The notes: generated by a model not told the origin, from the sequence alone. A stretch of 64,000 bases of DNA from Providencia stuartii (GCF_029277985.1 NZ_CP119546.1:1240001-1304000); one strand, 5' to 3'. Numbered from the stretch's first letter, positions 52,864-62,377 are shown. Numbers and translations are program-made.

Positions 52864-55800
52864 ATGGGTTCATCCATGCGGACACTGAAAAATCTAAGAG
52901 ACTGGCAATTCAGGGTTATCTTTGTACTCTTTGCTTTCTTCTTTTCTTGCTATGCTAATGCTGCAATAAGTAATTCTCTTCCAAGCAAAAATGACATTCA
53001 AAATAAACTGAATGTATTGAGTAAAAAAAGTAACCAAAGTGCTGAAGATAAGCTGTCTATTGCTGATATTGAAAAGTCGCTTATTTTTTATGATGAGCTA
53101 AGTAAACTGGATAGTAAGTCGGATGAACTGCAAAAAAGTCTCGATAGGGCGAGTGATGATGCTAAACATGCGGTGAATGCATTACAACAACTTAAAAATA
53201 ACAGTGAAGAAGAAACACGGAATTTTACCAATAGCATCAAGAATGCGTCACAAAAACAGTTAGAAGCTATGCTCAGTCATGCATTAGAACAATTACAAGC
53301 TGAGCAGAATGACCTTGCCAATTACAATAGCTATTTAATTACTTTGCAAACTCAGCCAGAAAGAGCGCAAGCGGTGATGCTGGAGAATGCTCGGCGATTA
53401 CAAGAAATACGTAATGAGCTTAATAGTGTTTTTAATGAATCGACAAAACTACGAGATACACAAATTGAATTACTGCAAATAGAACAGAACTATTTACAGC
53501 AACAAAATGATTATCAAAAACGTGTGTTACAGGGCAACACCCAGTTGCAAGATGTATTACAAAAACAACGTGACTACACGATTTATTATATTGAACAGCT
53601 TGAAAACCGTATTCAATTACTACAATCCTATATAAGCAGTAAACGGCTTAATGATTCTGAAGCTACAGCGCGTGAGGCACAAACCTCCACGGATAATGAA
53701 CTACAGTTAAAGCAAAATCCTATCATTCAAAAAGAATTAGCGATTAATAATGCGCTTAGCGAACGTTTGATCGAAGTGACTCAGAGTAATAATCTCATGG
53801 TACAAAATAGTATCCGTGTGAAAACTTGGCTTGAACGAGCAACGCAGTCTGAACGTAATTTGAAAGAACAAATTAATGTATTACGGGGTAGCTTATTGTT
53901 ATCACGTATTCTGTTTCAACAACAAATTGATTTACCAGATGATATTTTAACTAAAAATTTGCCTAATACCATTGCGGATCTACGCCTTGAACAGTTTGAT
54001 GTTAATCAGCAGCGTGATGCGTTATATCAAATGAATAATTACATCTTGAATCTGGAGAAACAATTAGCGGAAAAGTCAGGTGGGGAACAAGACAGTCGTT
54101 ATTTGTTGTCGGATGAAGATAAACAAGCGTTAACTAAATTATTGGATGTAAGGCGTGAGCTATTAGATGAGCTTAATCTACAATTGGGTAATCAAATTTC
54201 TCAAGCGATTAATTTACAACTCGATCAAAATCAATTATTGAGTGTGATTAGTTCGCTAGAACACACTCTCGCACAACAAATCTTTTGGGTAAACAGTAAT
54301 AAGCCGATCGACCTTACTTGGGTTAAAACGTTTCCAGAGGCGGCAACACAACAAATCAATAGTTTTGATTTTAGCTTATCAAAGGGCAATATTAAAAAGG
54401 GGATCACCAATTCATTATTCGTGGTAATCCCATTATTGGTATTGGCATTAGTGTTTATTTGGTTATACCGAAAAATCGCTGAACGTTTACAGCAAATCAC
54501 TCAAAGCCTTTCCAGTTTAAGACAAGATAGTTTATTAAATACGCCATTTGCGCTATTACTTACGCTGTTGCAAACATTACCGACAGCTTTGGTATTACTG
54601 GCTATTGGCTATTGGTTTTTAAAAACAGGCAATGCTCAAGGTGAATTTGTGTGGGCGCTTTGCCAGCAATTAGCCATTTTTTGGGTGCTTTTTGAATTAA
54701 CGTTAAGGGTATTAAAGCCAAGAGGGATAGCAGAAAAGCATTTTAGTATTGAGCCAAAACTTGCTGCACAAACTCGTCGCCGAGTCGCGCGTTTATCACT
54801 GCCATTGTTACCATTAATTTATTTTTCAACTTATGGCGTGATTAATCCTCTAAAAGTTTCTGAAGATGTGATTGGGCAGTTAATTGTTTTACTGTCACTA
54901 CTGATGTTATTTATATTTACATTGCCATTTTGCAAACATATCTGGCAAGAAAAAGGCAGCCATTTAACTCGTTCTGTCGTGGTAACATTGCTCACGTTTT
55001 CTCCTCTAATCTTAATTGGTTTAATGATGGCGGGGTATTACTACACCACATTACGTCTGGCTAATCGTTGGTTAGATAGCCTGTATTTATTACTGCTTTG
55101 GTATATTACCTATAATGCGTGTTTGCGCAGCCTGACTCTAGTGGCTCGTAAACTGGCTTATCAACGTGCTATCGAACGTCGTAAGGCCCAGCATCAAGAA
55201 GAGAGTGAAAACGAACCCATCAAAGAACCGCCAATGACGATTGAATTAATCAGTCAACAGTCATTGCGTTTAACCACGATGGTATTATTTATCATTTTTG
55301 CTTTAGCTTTTTATGCAATCTGGTCTGATTTTATTACGATATTTTCATTTTTAGACAGTGTTGATTTATGGCATTACACCGCAACAACCGCTGAAGGTAG
55401 CAATACTTTACAATCAGTCACGCTAGCCAATTTAATCTTGGCGATGGTGATTATCGTTGTAGCATGGATTATGACACGTAACTTACCGGGCTTATTAGAG
55501 GTTTTAGTTCTGTCACGCTTAAAATTACGACAAGGTTCGACTTATGCCATCACCACGATTTTAACTTACATTATTGTCGGTATTGGTGCGATAACGTCAT
55601 TGGGGATGCTCGGTATTACATGGAGTAAGCTTCAGTGGTTAGCCGCGGCATTAACAGTTGGTTTGGGGTTTGGCTTACAAGAAATTTTTGCGAACTTTGT
55701 TTCGGGGATTATCTTGTTATTCGAAAGGCCGATTCGTATCGGTGATACCGTAACGATTGGCAGTTATTCGGGAACGGTAAGTAAAATTCGTATTCGTGCA

Positions 55801-56253
55801 ACCACTATCATTGATTTTGATCGCAAAGAAGTGATCATCCCGAATAAAGCGTTTGTGACTGAACGTCTCATTAACTGGTCACTTTCGGATACAGTGACGA
55901 GGATTACAGTAGCATTAGGTGTGGCTTACGGTTCTGATCTTGATAAAGTGAAGCAAGTGCTGTTAAGTGCTGCGACCTCAAATAGTAAGGTGATGACAGA
56001 CCCTGCACCTGCGGTGTATTTCACTGGGTTTGGTGCGAGCACCCTTGACCATGAATTGCGTTTTTATGTTCGCCAAATCGGCGATAGAGGAACGACGAGT
56101 GATGAGGTGCATCGTGCAATAGATAAGTTGTGTCGTGAAAATGACATTAATATTGCATTTAACCAGTTAGAGGTTCACCTTCATAACGAGCGAGGTGACG
56201 AAATTCAAGAAATAAAACGTGACCCTAACGTAAAAAAAGATGATGGTAATTAA
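52864..56253 (+). CDS. mscK: Mechanosensitive channel MscK
   Basis: Large potassium-dependent mechanosensitive channel of the inner membrane. The 1129-aa protein has a signal peptide (cleavage near NAA), a long periplasmic coiled-coil-rich region (to about 500), many membrane helices, and a C-terminal MscS domain with the pore and beta motif GLGFGLQEIFANFVSGIILL and ERPIRIGDTVTIG. It could start at the ATG of MRTLKNLR (residue 5). It follows acrR in E. coli too. Length matches E. coli MscK (1120). Confidence 0.95.
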   Translation: MGSSMRTLKNLRDWQFRVIFVLFAFFFSCYANAAISNSLPSKNDIQNKLNVLSKKSNQSAEDKLSIADIEKSLIFYDELSKLDSKSDELQKSLDRASDDAKHAVNALQQLKNNSEEETRNFTNSIKNASQKQLEAMLSHALEQLQAEQNDLANYNSYLITLQTQPERAQAVMLENARRLQEIRNELNSVFNESTKLRDTQIELLQIEQNYLQQQNDYQKRVLQGNTQLQDVLQKQRDYTIYYIEQLENRIQLLQSYISSKRLNDSEATAREAQTSTDNELQLKQNPIIQKELAINNALSERLIEVTQSNNLMVQNSIRVKTWLERATQSERNLKEQINVLRGSLLLSRILFQQQIDLPDDILTKNLPNTIADLRLEQFDVNQQRDALYQMNNYILNLEKQLAEKSGGEQDSRYLLSDEDKQALTKLLDVRRELLDELNLQLGNQISQAINLQLDQNQLLSVISSLEHTLAQQIFWVNSNKPIDLTWVKTFPEAATQQINSFDFSLSKGNIKKGITNSLFVVIPLLVLALVFIWLYRKIAERLQQITQSLSSLRQDSLLNTPFALLLTLLQTLPTALVLLAIGYWFLKTGNAQGEFVWALCQQLAIFWVLFELTLRVLKPRGIAEKHFSIEPKLAAQTRRRVARLSLPLLPLIYFSTYGVINPLKVSEDVIGQLIVLLSLLMLFIFTLPFCKHIWQEKGSHLTRSVVVTLLTFSPLILIGLMMAGYYYTTLRLANRWLDSLYLLLLWYITYNACLRSLTLVARKLAYQRAIERRKAQHQEESENEPIKEPPMTIELISQQSLRLTTMVLFIIFALAFYAIWSDFITIFSFLDSVDLWHYTATTAEGSNTLQSVTLANLILAMVIIVVAWIMTRNLPGLLEVLVLSRLKLRQGSTYAITTILTYIIVGIGAITSLGMLGITWSKLQWLAAALTVGLGFGLQEIFANFVSGIILLFERPIRIGDTVTIGSYSGTVSKIRIRATTIIDFDRKEVIIPNKAFVTERLINWSLSDTVTRITVALGVAYGSDLDKVKQVLLSAATSNSKVMTDPAPAVYFTGFGASTLDHELRFYVRQIGDRGTTSDEVHRAIDKLCRENDINIAFNQLEVHLHNERGDEIQEIKRDPNVKKDDGN

Positions 56254-56259
56254 TATGAC

Positions 56260-56430
56260 TTAATTGCTCGATGAGCAGGTTGCTTCAGCAGCCTGTTTAG
56301 TGAGATAGTCATTTTTTACAATTTCAAGCGCTTTAAGTACCACGTCAGTTTCAACGTCTGAAGTTTCAAGTAAATAGATAAGATCAACGGCAAGCTGAGT
56401 TTCTTTGGGGGCATTTTTTAGAGAATCCAT
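56260..56430 (-). CDS. rsmS: Small regulatory protein RsmS (YbaM)
   Basis: A 56-aa protein not obvious from longer ORFs. It begins MDSLKNAPKETQLAVDLIYL and continues VVLKALEIVKNDY, aligning with E. coli YbaM ([32 protein letters not shown]). AAGGAG precedes the ATG by 7 bases. It lies convergent to mscK, as in E. coli, where it is followed upstream by priC; here a FUSC-type gene separates them. RsmS is described as a pleiotropic regulator linked to RsmA/CsrA-type control in Pectobacterium; role here is inferred. Confidence 0.9.
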   Translation of the reverse strand: MDSLKNAPKETQLAVDLIYLLETSDVETDVVLKALEIVKNDYLTKQAAEATCSSSN

Positions 56431-56614
56431 TCTGGCTCCTTAGTATCGACTTAGCGAGTTATCGTACGCATTTTTTTAGTAGCGACATTGATAGATATTA
56501 GTTTTTAATCGAAATAGGAGCAAGTTGATATTACGCAATGATAAAAAAATAATAAGAATAGCGACGAGAAATTAACGTGCCTTTGACATTTTATCGTGAA
56601 GGGGCGAGTTAAAA

Positions 56615-56642
56615 TTTACAATAGTTTTTATAATTCTAATAT
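56615..56642 (+). promoter_or_regulatory. Candidate promoter of the FUSC-type gene
   Basis: TTTACA (56615-56620) and TAATAT (56637-56642) with 16 bases between. Two palindromes lie downstream, between it and the start codon. Confidence 0.45.
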
Positions 56643-56702
56643 GTGTAGTAAATAATAAAATAACCCGTCATTAATCGATTTGTGAAAATAGAGTAGCTGA
56701 GT

Positions 56703-56726
56703 AATATCATTTATATCAATGATATT
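56703..56726. promoter_or_regulatory. Palindrome 1 upstream of the FUSC-type gene
   Basis: AATATCATT (56703-56711) and AATGATATT (56718-56726), perfect 9-bp arms around TATATC. It has the size and symmetry of a dimeric-regulator operator. The regulator is not encoded next door. Confidence 0.45.
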
Positions 56727-56770
56727 GAAGTAGTTTATTGATTGTTATGGTATTACGTGCATGTTAGTAT

Positions 56771-56788
56771 TATTACCTATTGGTAATA
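56771..56788. promoter_or_regulatory. Palindrome 2 just before the FUSC-type gene
   Basis: TATTACC and GGTAATA, perfect 7-bp arms around TATT, 18 bases before the GTG start. It could be an operator or an mRNA hairpin affecting initiation. Confidence 0.4.
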
Positions 56789-56806
56789 GTATAACTGGGT
56801 GATTTT

Positions 56807-57784
56807 GTGACGAAATTATCGGAAAGCCTCTATTTAACATTTTGTATCGTGCTAAGCTTTATTATCACTTATTATATTGCAGGTATTGATGCAACTTTAT
56901 GGAGTTCACTGTCAGCGCTTCATGGTTATACGATATTTAATAAAGCGAATCGCTATAAAAATATTATTTATTCATTATTATGTTCATTATTTGTGTTTGT
57001 AGGGACGGCTCTTGGTTATTCTTTAGGCTTTAGTTACTTGTTCTTTATCGTATTATTTCTATCACCTTTTTTCTATTATCAACTTTATAATGTTGATTCC
57101 TCTTTAGAGATGTCGTTTAAGTACTTTATGATTTTCTTTATCATAGGGGCAACCTTAAATAAGTCGAGCTTCAACGGCTTGGTGATAGGTTTACTGATAG
57201 GAACGGTGGTGACACTTGCGTTCTGTTACGCTGTGAGCAAACGGAAAACAATTACGATTCACCAGATAAAGAAGTATATCTTTTTAAAAAGAGATAGAGT
57301 CACTGTTCCCTTAGTGGGACAATCATTGATCTACTCGACAGGCTTAATTTTTTGTGTTTTATCATCAAGAGCCATCAATATAGACCATTTTTTTTGGGCA
57401 CCATTAACCTTTATCTTTGTCTTAAATCCTAAATTAACAAATATCGTTAAATTAACGCGTGATAGGGTCATTGGAACACTGATTGTTGTTTTGATACTTT
57501 ATTTGGCATTTAACTCATCTATCTTAATGCCATACATAGGTTTTACATTAATTCTCTTGTTTTCATTTTTAATCCCTATCAGTAATACAAAGAAAAATAA
57601 TGTATTCGGGACAATTTGTTTGACTGGGTTAGTCTTGTCATTAATTGAAATGTCAATTTATCTGAATAATGTTGATTATCATTTATTGTCAGAAAGGATC
57701 ATGGAAACATTCATTGGTGGCTTATTTGCGGTAGTATGCAGTTACTGCATAAAATTAATCATGAAGAATAAATCAATTTATTGA
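56807..57784 (+). CDS. FUSC-like multi-spanning membrane protein
   Basis: A 325-aa protein with about ten hydrophobic segments in two sets of roughly five, joined by a basic stretch (SKRKTITIHQIKKYIFLKRDR, about 145-165). This repeated layout and segments such as DHFFWAPLTFIFVLNPKLTN and RVIGTLIVVLILY resemble the FUSC/aromatic acid exporter family, but the identification is by general resemblance. It is half the length of a full AaeB-type exporter. The start is GTG 56807. It is AT-rich and sits between rsmS and priC, where E. coli has no gene, so it is probably acquired. Substrate unknown. Confidence 0.75.
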   Translation: MTKLSESLYLTFCIVLSFIITYYIAGIDATLWSSLSALHGYTIFNKANRYKNIIYSLLCSLFVFVGTALGYSLGFSYLFFIVLFLSPFFYYQLYNVDSSLEMSFKYFMIFFIIGATLNKSSFNGLVIGLLIGTVVTLAFCYAVSKRKTITIHQIKKYIFLKRDRVTVPLVGQSLIYSTGLIFCVLSSRAINIDHFFWAPLTFIFVLNPKLTNIVKLTRDRVIGTLIVVLILYLAFNSSILMPYIGFTLILLFSFLIPISNTKKNNVFGTICLTGLVLSLIEMSIYLNNVDYHLLSERIMETFIGGLFAVVCSYCIKLIMKNKSIY

Positions 57785-57826
57785 GGTCGCCTTACAATGG
57801 GAGCTGAGGCTACACCCATTAATAAT

Positions 57827-58375
57827 TTAGTCCAAAAATTGGTTTTCTTGATGTTCTATGGCTTTTTCGATACGTATCAATGCTTGCCGGCAACGGTATA
57901 GCCTTCCCGCTAATGCTGCAATATCTTTTTGGCATTGGTGACGTTTTACGTGATCGGTCAGGCCATTGAGTTGCAATTCACGTTCACTGACCATGGCGAG
58001 TAATCGGCGTTCATAATCTTGATGCTGTGCCAACCGTTCATACAGATCGACGTGTTCTTTCTTTTCTTGAAAAGAGGTCTCTTTTTGGCGTAATGCTTGA
58101 GTAGACAGTTCTCGGGAAAGCGCTTGGATTTGATGCGTTATTTTCTCTGTCAGAAAGTTAACTTGTTCAATATGACCAAGTGACACACTGTGGGAAAGTT
58201 GTTGGTACAGTTTATTTAACTCTTTTTGGCAATCCCCTAGATGCGTTGATTTAGTGCTAAACAGTTGCGAATCAAAGCGGGAATGTGAAAATTCCTGATC
58301 AGCGATAGGTGCTATGCGGGTTTGCAATGCGTCAATTTGCGTTTTTAGCGCATCTAAAAGAGCCTGTATTTTCAT
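57827..58375 (-). CDS. priC: Primosomal replication protein PriC
   Basis: Helps reload DnaB helicase on collapsed replication forks through the PriC restart pathway. The 182-aa protein is helical and basic, with conserved parts RFDSQLF, HQDYERRLLAMVSERELQL and CRQALIRIEKAIE matching E. coli PriC (175 aa). PriC is poorly conserved generally, but position divergent from apt and near rsmS supports the call. Confidence 0.93.
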   Translation of the reverse strand: MKIQALLDALKTQIDALQTRIAPIADQEFSHSRFDSQLFSTKSTHLGDCQKELNKLYQQLSHSVSLGHIEQVNFLTEKITHQIQALSRELSTQALRQKETSFQEKKEHVDLYERLAQHQDYERRLLAMVSERELQLNGLTDHVKRHQCQKDIAALAGRLYRCRQALIRIEKAIEHQENQFLD

Positions 58376-58520
58376 TTTTCTTCTCGTTACTAGTGAAAAA
58401 TCATGGAAAATTGATATGTAGCAATAAAACTTGTCGCAAATAAGCGGCTCCTTATTGCATTTTTATGGTACTTTAAATAGATTCTACCTTTTCGTGTTTA
58501 CTATTGATTGGCACTTTATT

Positions 58521-59072
58521 ATGACTGCTAGAGAGCAACAACTGCAATTGATTAAAGAAAGTATTGCAACTATCCCTGATTACCCAAAAGAAGGGGTATT
58601 ATTCCGCGATATTACCACACTGTTAAATAACCCGGCAGCTTATCAAGCTACCATCGATTTGTTGGTTGAGCATTATAAAGATAAAGATGTCACCAAAATT
58701 GTAGGTACTGAAGCGCGCGGTTTTCTGTTTGGTGCACCAGTCGCGTTGCGCTTAGGCGTTGGTTTTGTTCCTGTACGTAAAAAAGGGAAACTACCTCGCG
58801 AAGTATTAAGTATGACCTATGATTTAGAATATGGCACTGACACGCTGGAGATCCATCGTGACAGTATTCAGCCTGAAGATAATGTATTAGTCATCGATGA
58901 TCTACTTGCAACAGGCGGTACTGTTGAAGCAACAGTAAGAATGATCAAGCAGCTAGGCGCGAACATTGTCGATGCCGCTTTTATTATCAGCCTACCGGAT
59001 TTAGGCGGCGTAGAGCGCCTTGCTGCTGAGGGCGTTAACTCATTTAGTTTAGTTGAGTTCCCAGGCCACTAA
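58521..59072 (+). CDS. apt: Adenine phosphoribosyltransferase
   Basis: Purine salvage: adenine plus PRPP to AMP. The frame is open from 58431, but ATG 58521 ([22 protein letters not shown]) gives 183 aa, exactly the E. coli length. The PRPP loop [17 protein letters not shown] and the family segment [14 protein letters not shown] are clear. It precedes dnaX, as in E. coli. Confidence 0.97.
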   Translation: MTAREQQLQLIKESIATIPDYPKEGVLFRDITTLLNNPAAYQATIDLLVEHYKDKDVTKIVGTEARGFLFGAPVALRLGVGFVPVRKKGKLPREVLSMTYDLEYGTDTLEIHRDSIQPEDNVLVIDDLLATGGTVEATVRMIKQLGANIVDAAFIISLPDLGGVERLAAEGVNSFSLVEFPGH

Positions 59073-59096
59073 TCCTATTTTCCTCACTATTTTTAT

Positions 59097-59126
59097 CACA
59101 GTCTCGCCGTAAGGGGCGAGGCTGTG
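59097..59126 (+). terminator. Hairpin between apt and dnaX
   Basis: A 12-bp stem including one U-G pair (59097-59108 with 59115-59126, core CTCGCC/GGCGAG) and a 6-base loop. No T-run follows, so it may be a weak terminator or an mRNA processing/stability element ahead of dnaX. Confidence 0.6.
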
Positions 59127-59167
59127 GTAGCATGGTGCTATCACCGTGTTAAGAAACTGCATAATTC

Positions 59168-61105
59168 ATGAGCTATCAGGTACTTGCCCGTAAGTGGCGC
59201 CCCCAAAAATTTTCAGATGTTGTCGGTCAACAGCATGTATTGACCGCATTAGCGAATGGTCTGGAACACCAGAGGCTTCATCACGCCTATCTTTTTTCTG
59301 GCACTCGTGGTGTCGGTAAAACGACAATTGCCCGTTTGTTTGCCAAAGGTCTTAATTGTGAAACGGGGATCACAGCAACACCTTGTGGAAAATGTACCAA
59401 TTGCCAAGAGATCGAGCAGGGGCGTTTCGTCGATTTGATCGAAATCGATGCGGCATCGAGAACAAAAGTTGAAGATACGCGAGAATTATTAGACAACGTG
59501 CAGTATGCGCCGGCTCGCGGGCGTTTTAAAGTCTATCTTATTGATGAAGTGCATATGCTATCGCGCCATAGCTTTAATGCGTTATTAAAAACGCTAGAAG
59601 AGCCGCCTGAGCACGTTAAATTTTTACTGGCAACAACCGATCCACAAAAATTACCGGTGACGATTTTGTCGCGTTGTTTGCAGTTTCATTTAAAAGCGTT
59701 AGATGTCACTCAAATTAATGAGCAGCTTGAACATATTTTAAATGCAGAAGGCATTGAACATGATTCGCGCGCGCGCCAGCTCATTTCTCGCGCAGCTGAT
59801 GGTAGTTTACGTGATGCGTTGAGTTTGACAGATCAAGCGATAGCGATGGGGCAAGGTCAGGTTACAGCAGATATTGTCAGTCAGATGTTAGGTACACTTG
59901 ATGATGAGCAGCCGCTTGCGATCATTGAAGCTTTGGTGCGTGCTGATGGTATTGCTGTCATGGAAGAAGTCGAGCATGCAGCAACCCGTGGCGCTGATTG
60001 GGAAAATCTTCTGGTAGAAATATTGTCATTGTTGCATCGCGTTGCCATGATCCAGCTATTACCCGCAGGAAAAGAAACGGATCCTTCATCGACGGAAGGG
60101 CGTCTCAGACAAATAGCGCGAATAATTTCTCCAGCAGATTTGCAATTATTTTATCAAACATTACTGATTGGTCGTCGAGACCTCCCTTACGCACCAGAAC
60201 GCCGTATGGGCATTGAAATGGCTTTGTTACGTGCTTTGGCGTTTCACCCCAAAAGCATTATTGAAGAACCCGTAGCACAAACGGTGGCCGTACAGCCTGC
60301 TTCTGTGATGCCGACTCGCTCAGTTGCATCGAAACCAACACCGGCTTCATCACCGTTATCGGCAAATGCGCCGATAGCAGAAAATAGTCCTACCTTTCAA
60401 TTATTAAAGGCTAAGGAAGCGCTACAGTCCTCACAAGATGAGGTATCTGACGGAAAAAAGAATAAACCGGCCGCGCCTGAAAAGGCTAAGCCGGCGATGT
60501 CAGCACTTGAGAGGCTGGCCGCGGTCACTAGCCAGCATCAAAAAAAGGGTGTTAACCAAACTGTTGACGCTAAAAAATCGACAAAACCAAAGCATTATCA
60601 GTGGCGGCCTCAGTTTGAAGAACCTCAAGCTAAAGAAACGATTACCACACCGACTGAAATAAAAGAGGCGTTAGAGTATGAAAAAACGCCTGAATTAGCG
60701 GCTAAGATTATTGAAGAAGGTCGAGAGCGGGATAGCTGGTCAGCAGAAATAGCGCAATTAAATATCCCTAAGCTAGTTGAACAATTAGCTTTGAATTCAT
60801 ATATAGAAAGAATCAGTGAGTCACAAATCGTTCTTCATTTGCGACCCGCGCAGCGTCATCTTAATAAGCCGTCGGCACATGACGCATTACAAAGTGCCTT
60901 GAGTGAACACTACGGTCATCCTGTTGAACTAAACATCGTTCAAGATGATAATACCGAAGTGAAAACGCCGCTTGAATGGCGACAGGCGATTTATGAAGAA
61001 AAGCTGGCGCAAGCGCGTCAGTCAATTATTGCGGATAAAACGATTCAAAAACTACGCTCGATGTTTGATGCGCAGTTAGATGAAGAAAGTATTCGCCCCG
61101 TTTAA
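59168..61105 (+). CDS. dnaX: DNA polymerase III tau and gamma subunits
   Basis: Clamp-loader ATPase of the replisome. The full product (tau) is 645 aa. It has Walker A GTRGVGKTT, zinc-site cysteines (CETGITATPCGKCTNC), the DEVH box, the SRC finger (LSRCLQFHLKAL), then a variable linker and the tau domains that bind DnaB and polymerase alpha. A slippery site at 60541-60547 should give a shorter gamma of 462 aa by -1 frameshifting (see separate entry). It heads the dnaX-ybaB-recR operon. Confidence 0.97.
   Translation: MSYQVLARKWRPQKFSDVVGQQHVLTALANGLEHQRLHHAYLFSGTRGVGKTTIARLFAKGLNCETGITATPCGKCTNCQEIEQGRFVDLIEIDAASRTKVEDTRELLDNVQYAPARGRFKVYLIDEVHMLSRHSFNALLKTLEEPPEHVKFLLATTDPQKLPVTILSRCLQFHLKALDVTQINEQLEHILNAEGIEHDSRARQLISRAADGSLRDALSLTDQAIAMGQGQVTADIVSQMLGTLDDEQPLAIIEALVRADGIAVMEEVEHAATRGADWENLLVEILSLLHRVAMIQLLPAGKETDPSSTEGRLRQIARIISPADLQLFYQTLLIGRRDLPYAPERRMGIEMALLRALAFHPKSIIEEPVAQTVAVQPASVMPTRSVASKPTPASSPLSANAPIAENSPTFQLLKAKEALQSSQDEVSDGKKNKPAAPEKAKPAMSALERLAAVTSQHQKKGVNQTVDAKKSTKPKHYQWRPQFEEPQAKETITTPTEIKEALEYEKTPELAAKIIEEGRERDSWSAEIAQLNIPKLVEQLALNSYIERISESQIVLHLRPAQRHLNKPSAHDALQSALSEHYGHPVELNIVQDDNTEVKTPLEWRQAIYEEKLAQARQSIIADKTIQKLRSMFDAQLDEESIRPV
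60541..60555 (+). promoter_or_regulatory. dnaX programmed -1 frameshift site
   Basis: The heptamer A-AAA-AAG is in the correct phase (codons 458-460: CAA AAA AAG) and identical to the E. coli dnaX slippery sequence. After a -1 slip the next codons are GGG, TGT and TAA (60553-60555), so gamma ends in Gly-Cys at residue 462. A hairpin of about 8 bp (60549-60556 with 60563-60570) starts almost directly after the heptamer; it is weaker and closer than the E. coli one. Confidence 0.85.
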
Positions 61106-61154
61106 CGCTACAGTCTCTATGAGCAAGCTGTGGCCTCAGTAGTGAGAGATAACT

Positions 61155-61484
61155 ATGTTTGGTAAAGGTGGTTTGGGCAATCTAATGAAGCAAGCCCAAC
61201 AAATGCAAGAAAAAATGCAAAAAGTTCAGGAAGAAATCGCCAATCTAGAAGCAACAGGCGAATCTGGCGCTGGTCTAGTCAAAGTTACCATCAACGGCTC
61301 ACATAACTGCCGCCGTGTTGAGATAGATCCAAGTCTTCTTGAAGATGATAAAGATATGCTGGAAGATTTGATTGCCGCAGCATTTAATGATGCAGCTCGC
61401 CGTATTGAAGAAACGCAGAAAGAAAAAATGGCAAGTGTTTCAAGTGGCATGCAACTGCCACCAGGCTTTAAGATGCCATTCTAA
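61155..61484 (+). CDS. ybaB: Nucleoid-associated protein YbaB/EbfC
   Basis: Small DNA-binding protein of 109 aa, matching E. coli YbaB in length. It begins [21 protein letters not shown], a helical tweezers-like N-terminus, followed by [21 protein letters not shown]. It sits between dnaX and recR in the universal order, and its stop overlaps the recR start (TAATG). Confidence 0.97.
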   Translation: MFGKGGLGNLMKQAQQMQEKMQKVQEEIANLEATGESGAGLVKVTINGSHNCRRVEIDPSLLEDDKDMLEDLIAAAFNDAARRIEETQKEKMASVSSGMQLPPGFKMPF

Positions 61485-62083
61485 TGCAAACGAGTCCGCT
61501 TCTAGAGTCATTGATGGAAGCTTTGCGCTGTCTCCCTGGTGTTGGGCCAAAGTCAGCGCAACGTATGGCTTTTCATCTGCTTCAGCGTGATCGTAGTGGT
61601 GGCATGCGCCTTGCGCAGTCACTGACTCGAGCAATGTCAGAAATCGGTCACTGCCGTGATTGTCGTACTTTTACCGAACAGGATGTGTGTAATATCTGTG
61701 AAAATCCGCGTCGTCAACAGAACGGTTTGATTTGTGTGGTTGAAAGCCCTGCGGATATTTATGCTGTGGAACAAACTGGTCAATTTTCAGGGCGTTATTT
61801 TGTGCTGATGGGGCATTTATCACCGATTGATGGCATTGGCCCGATGGATATCGGACTGGATAGATTAGAAGAGCGGTTATCTTCTGAAACCATTACTGAA
61901 GTGATACTTGCGACTAACCCAACGGTAGAAGGTGAGGCAACAGCAAACTATATTGCGCAGATGTGTGCTCAATATGGCATTACTGCAAGCCGAATCGCAC
62001 ATGGCGTACCTGTTGGTGGTGAGCTGGAAATGGTCGATGGTACCACGTTATCTCACTCATTAGCGGGTAGGCAGCGCCTCTAG
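61484..62083 (+). CDS. recR: Recombination mediator RecR
   Basis: Works with RecF and RecO to load RecA on gapped DNA. The 199-aa protein has the N-terminal helix-hairpin-helix ([20 protein letters not shown]), a four-Cys zinc finger (HCRDCRTF and DVCNICE) and a Toprim domain ([14 protein letters not shown]). The start overlaps the ybaB stop by one base, indicating coupled translation. Confidence 0.97.
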   Translation: MQTSPLLESLMEALRCLPGVGPKSAQRMAFHLLQRDRSGGMRLAQSLTRAMSEIGHCRDCRTFTEQDVCNICENPRRQQNGLICVVESPADIYAVEQTGQFSGRYFVLMGHLSPIDGIGPMDIGLDRLEERLSSETITEVILATNPTVEGEATANYIAQMCAQYGITASRIAHGVPVGGELEMVDGTTLSHSLAGRQRL

Positions 62084-62099
62084 TAACAGGTAACATCTT

Positions 62100-62129
62100 A
62101 AGCTACGGGCGGTTGACTGGCTGTAGCTT
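62100..62129 (+). terminator. Possible terminator after recR
   Basis: AAGCTAC (62100-62106) pairs with GTAGCTT (62123-62129), followed by TAATC. It is a modest stem with a poor T-tail, 17 bases after the recR stop. Confidence 0.45.
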
Positions 62130-62293
62130 TAATCACCGCAATGTCTTACCAGAAGCATCGCTTATTGTTTTTGTCGCAGTCCTTTCACATAATTCGAATC
62201 TGTTCGCTTTTTTATTCTTTAGTATCACTTAGTTATCCCCTTGAGTGACTTATCGTCGCTGAGTCTTCGCGGAGACATTTTTTCTTTCATGCG

Positions 62294-62320
62294 CTTGAAT
62301 TTCTGTTTTTTGCCCCCAAT
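62294..62320 (+). promoter_or_regulatory. Sigma-32 heat-shock promoter of htpG
   Basis: CTTGAA (62294-62299) and CCCCAAT (62314-62320) are 14 bases apart, matching the sigma-32 consensus CTTGAA-N13-15-CCCCATNT almost exactly. It lies about 58 bases before the htpG start. E. coli htpG is a known sigma-32 target. Confidence 0.85.
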
Positions 62321-62377
62321 TCAATCTCATCGATAAGTCAAAACTATCCCATTAGATTGATGATATAGAGGCATTAA

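Larger units (their letters stand above)
56431..56806. other. AT-rich control region of the FUSC-type gene
   Basis: About 375 AT-rich bases without an ORF. They contain a candidate promoter (56615-56642) and two palindromes (56703-56726, 56771-56788), listed separately. Confidence 0.6.

Noticed and set aside
62221..62260. CTTGAG near 62240 as the htpG heat-shock -35
   Set aside because: No CCCCAT-like -10 at the right distance; the CTTGAA/CCCCAAT pair at 62294-62320 fits much better.
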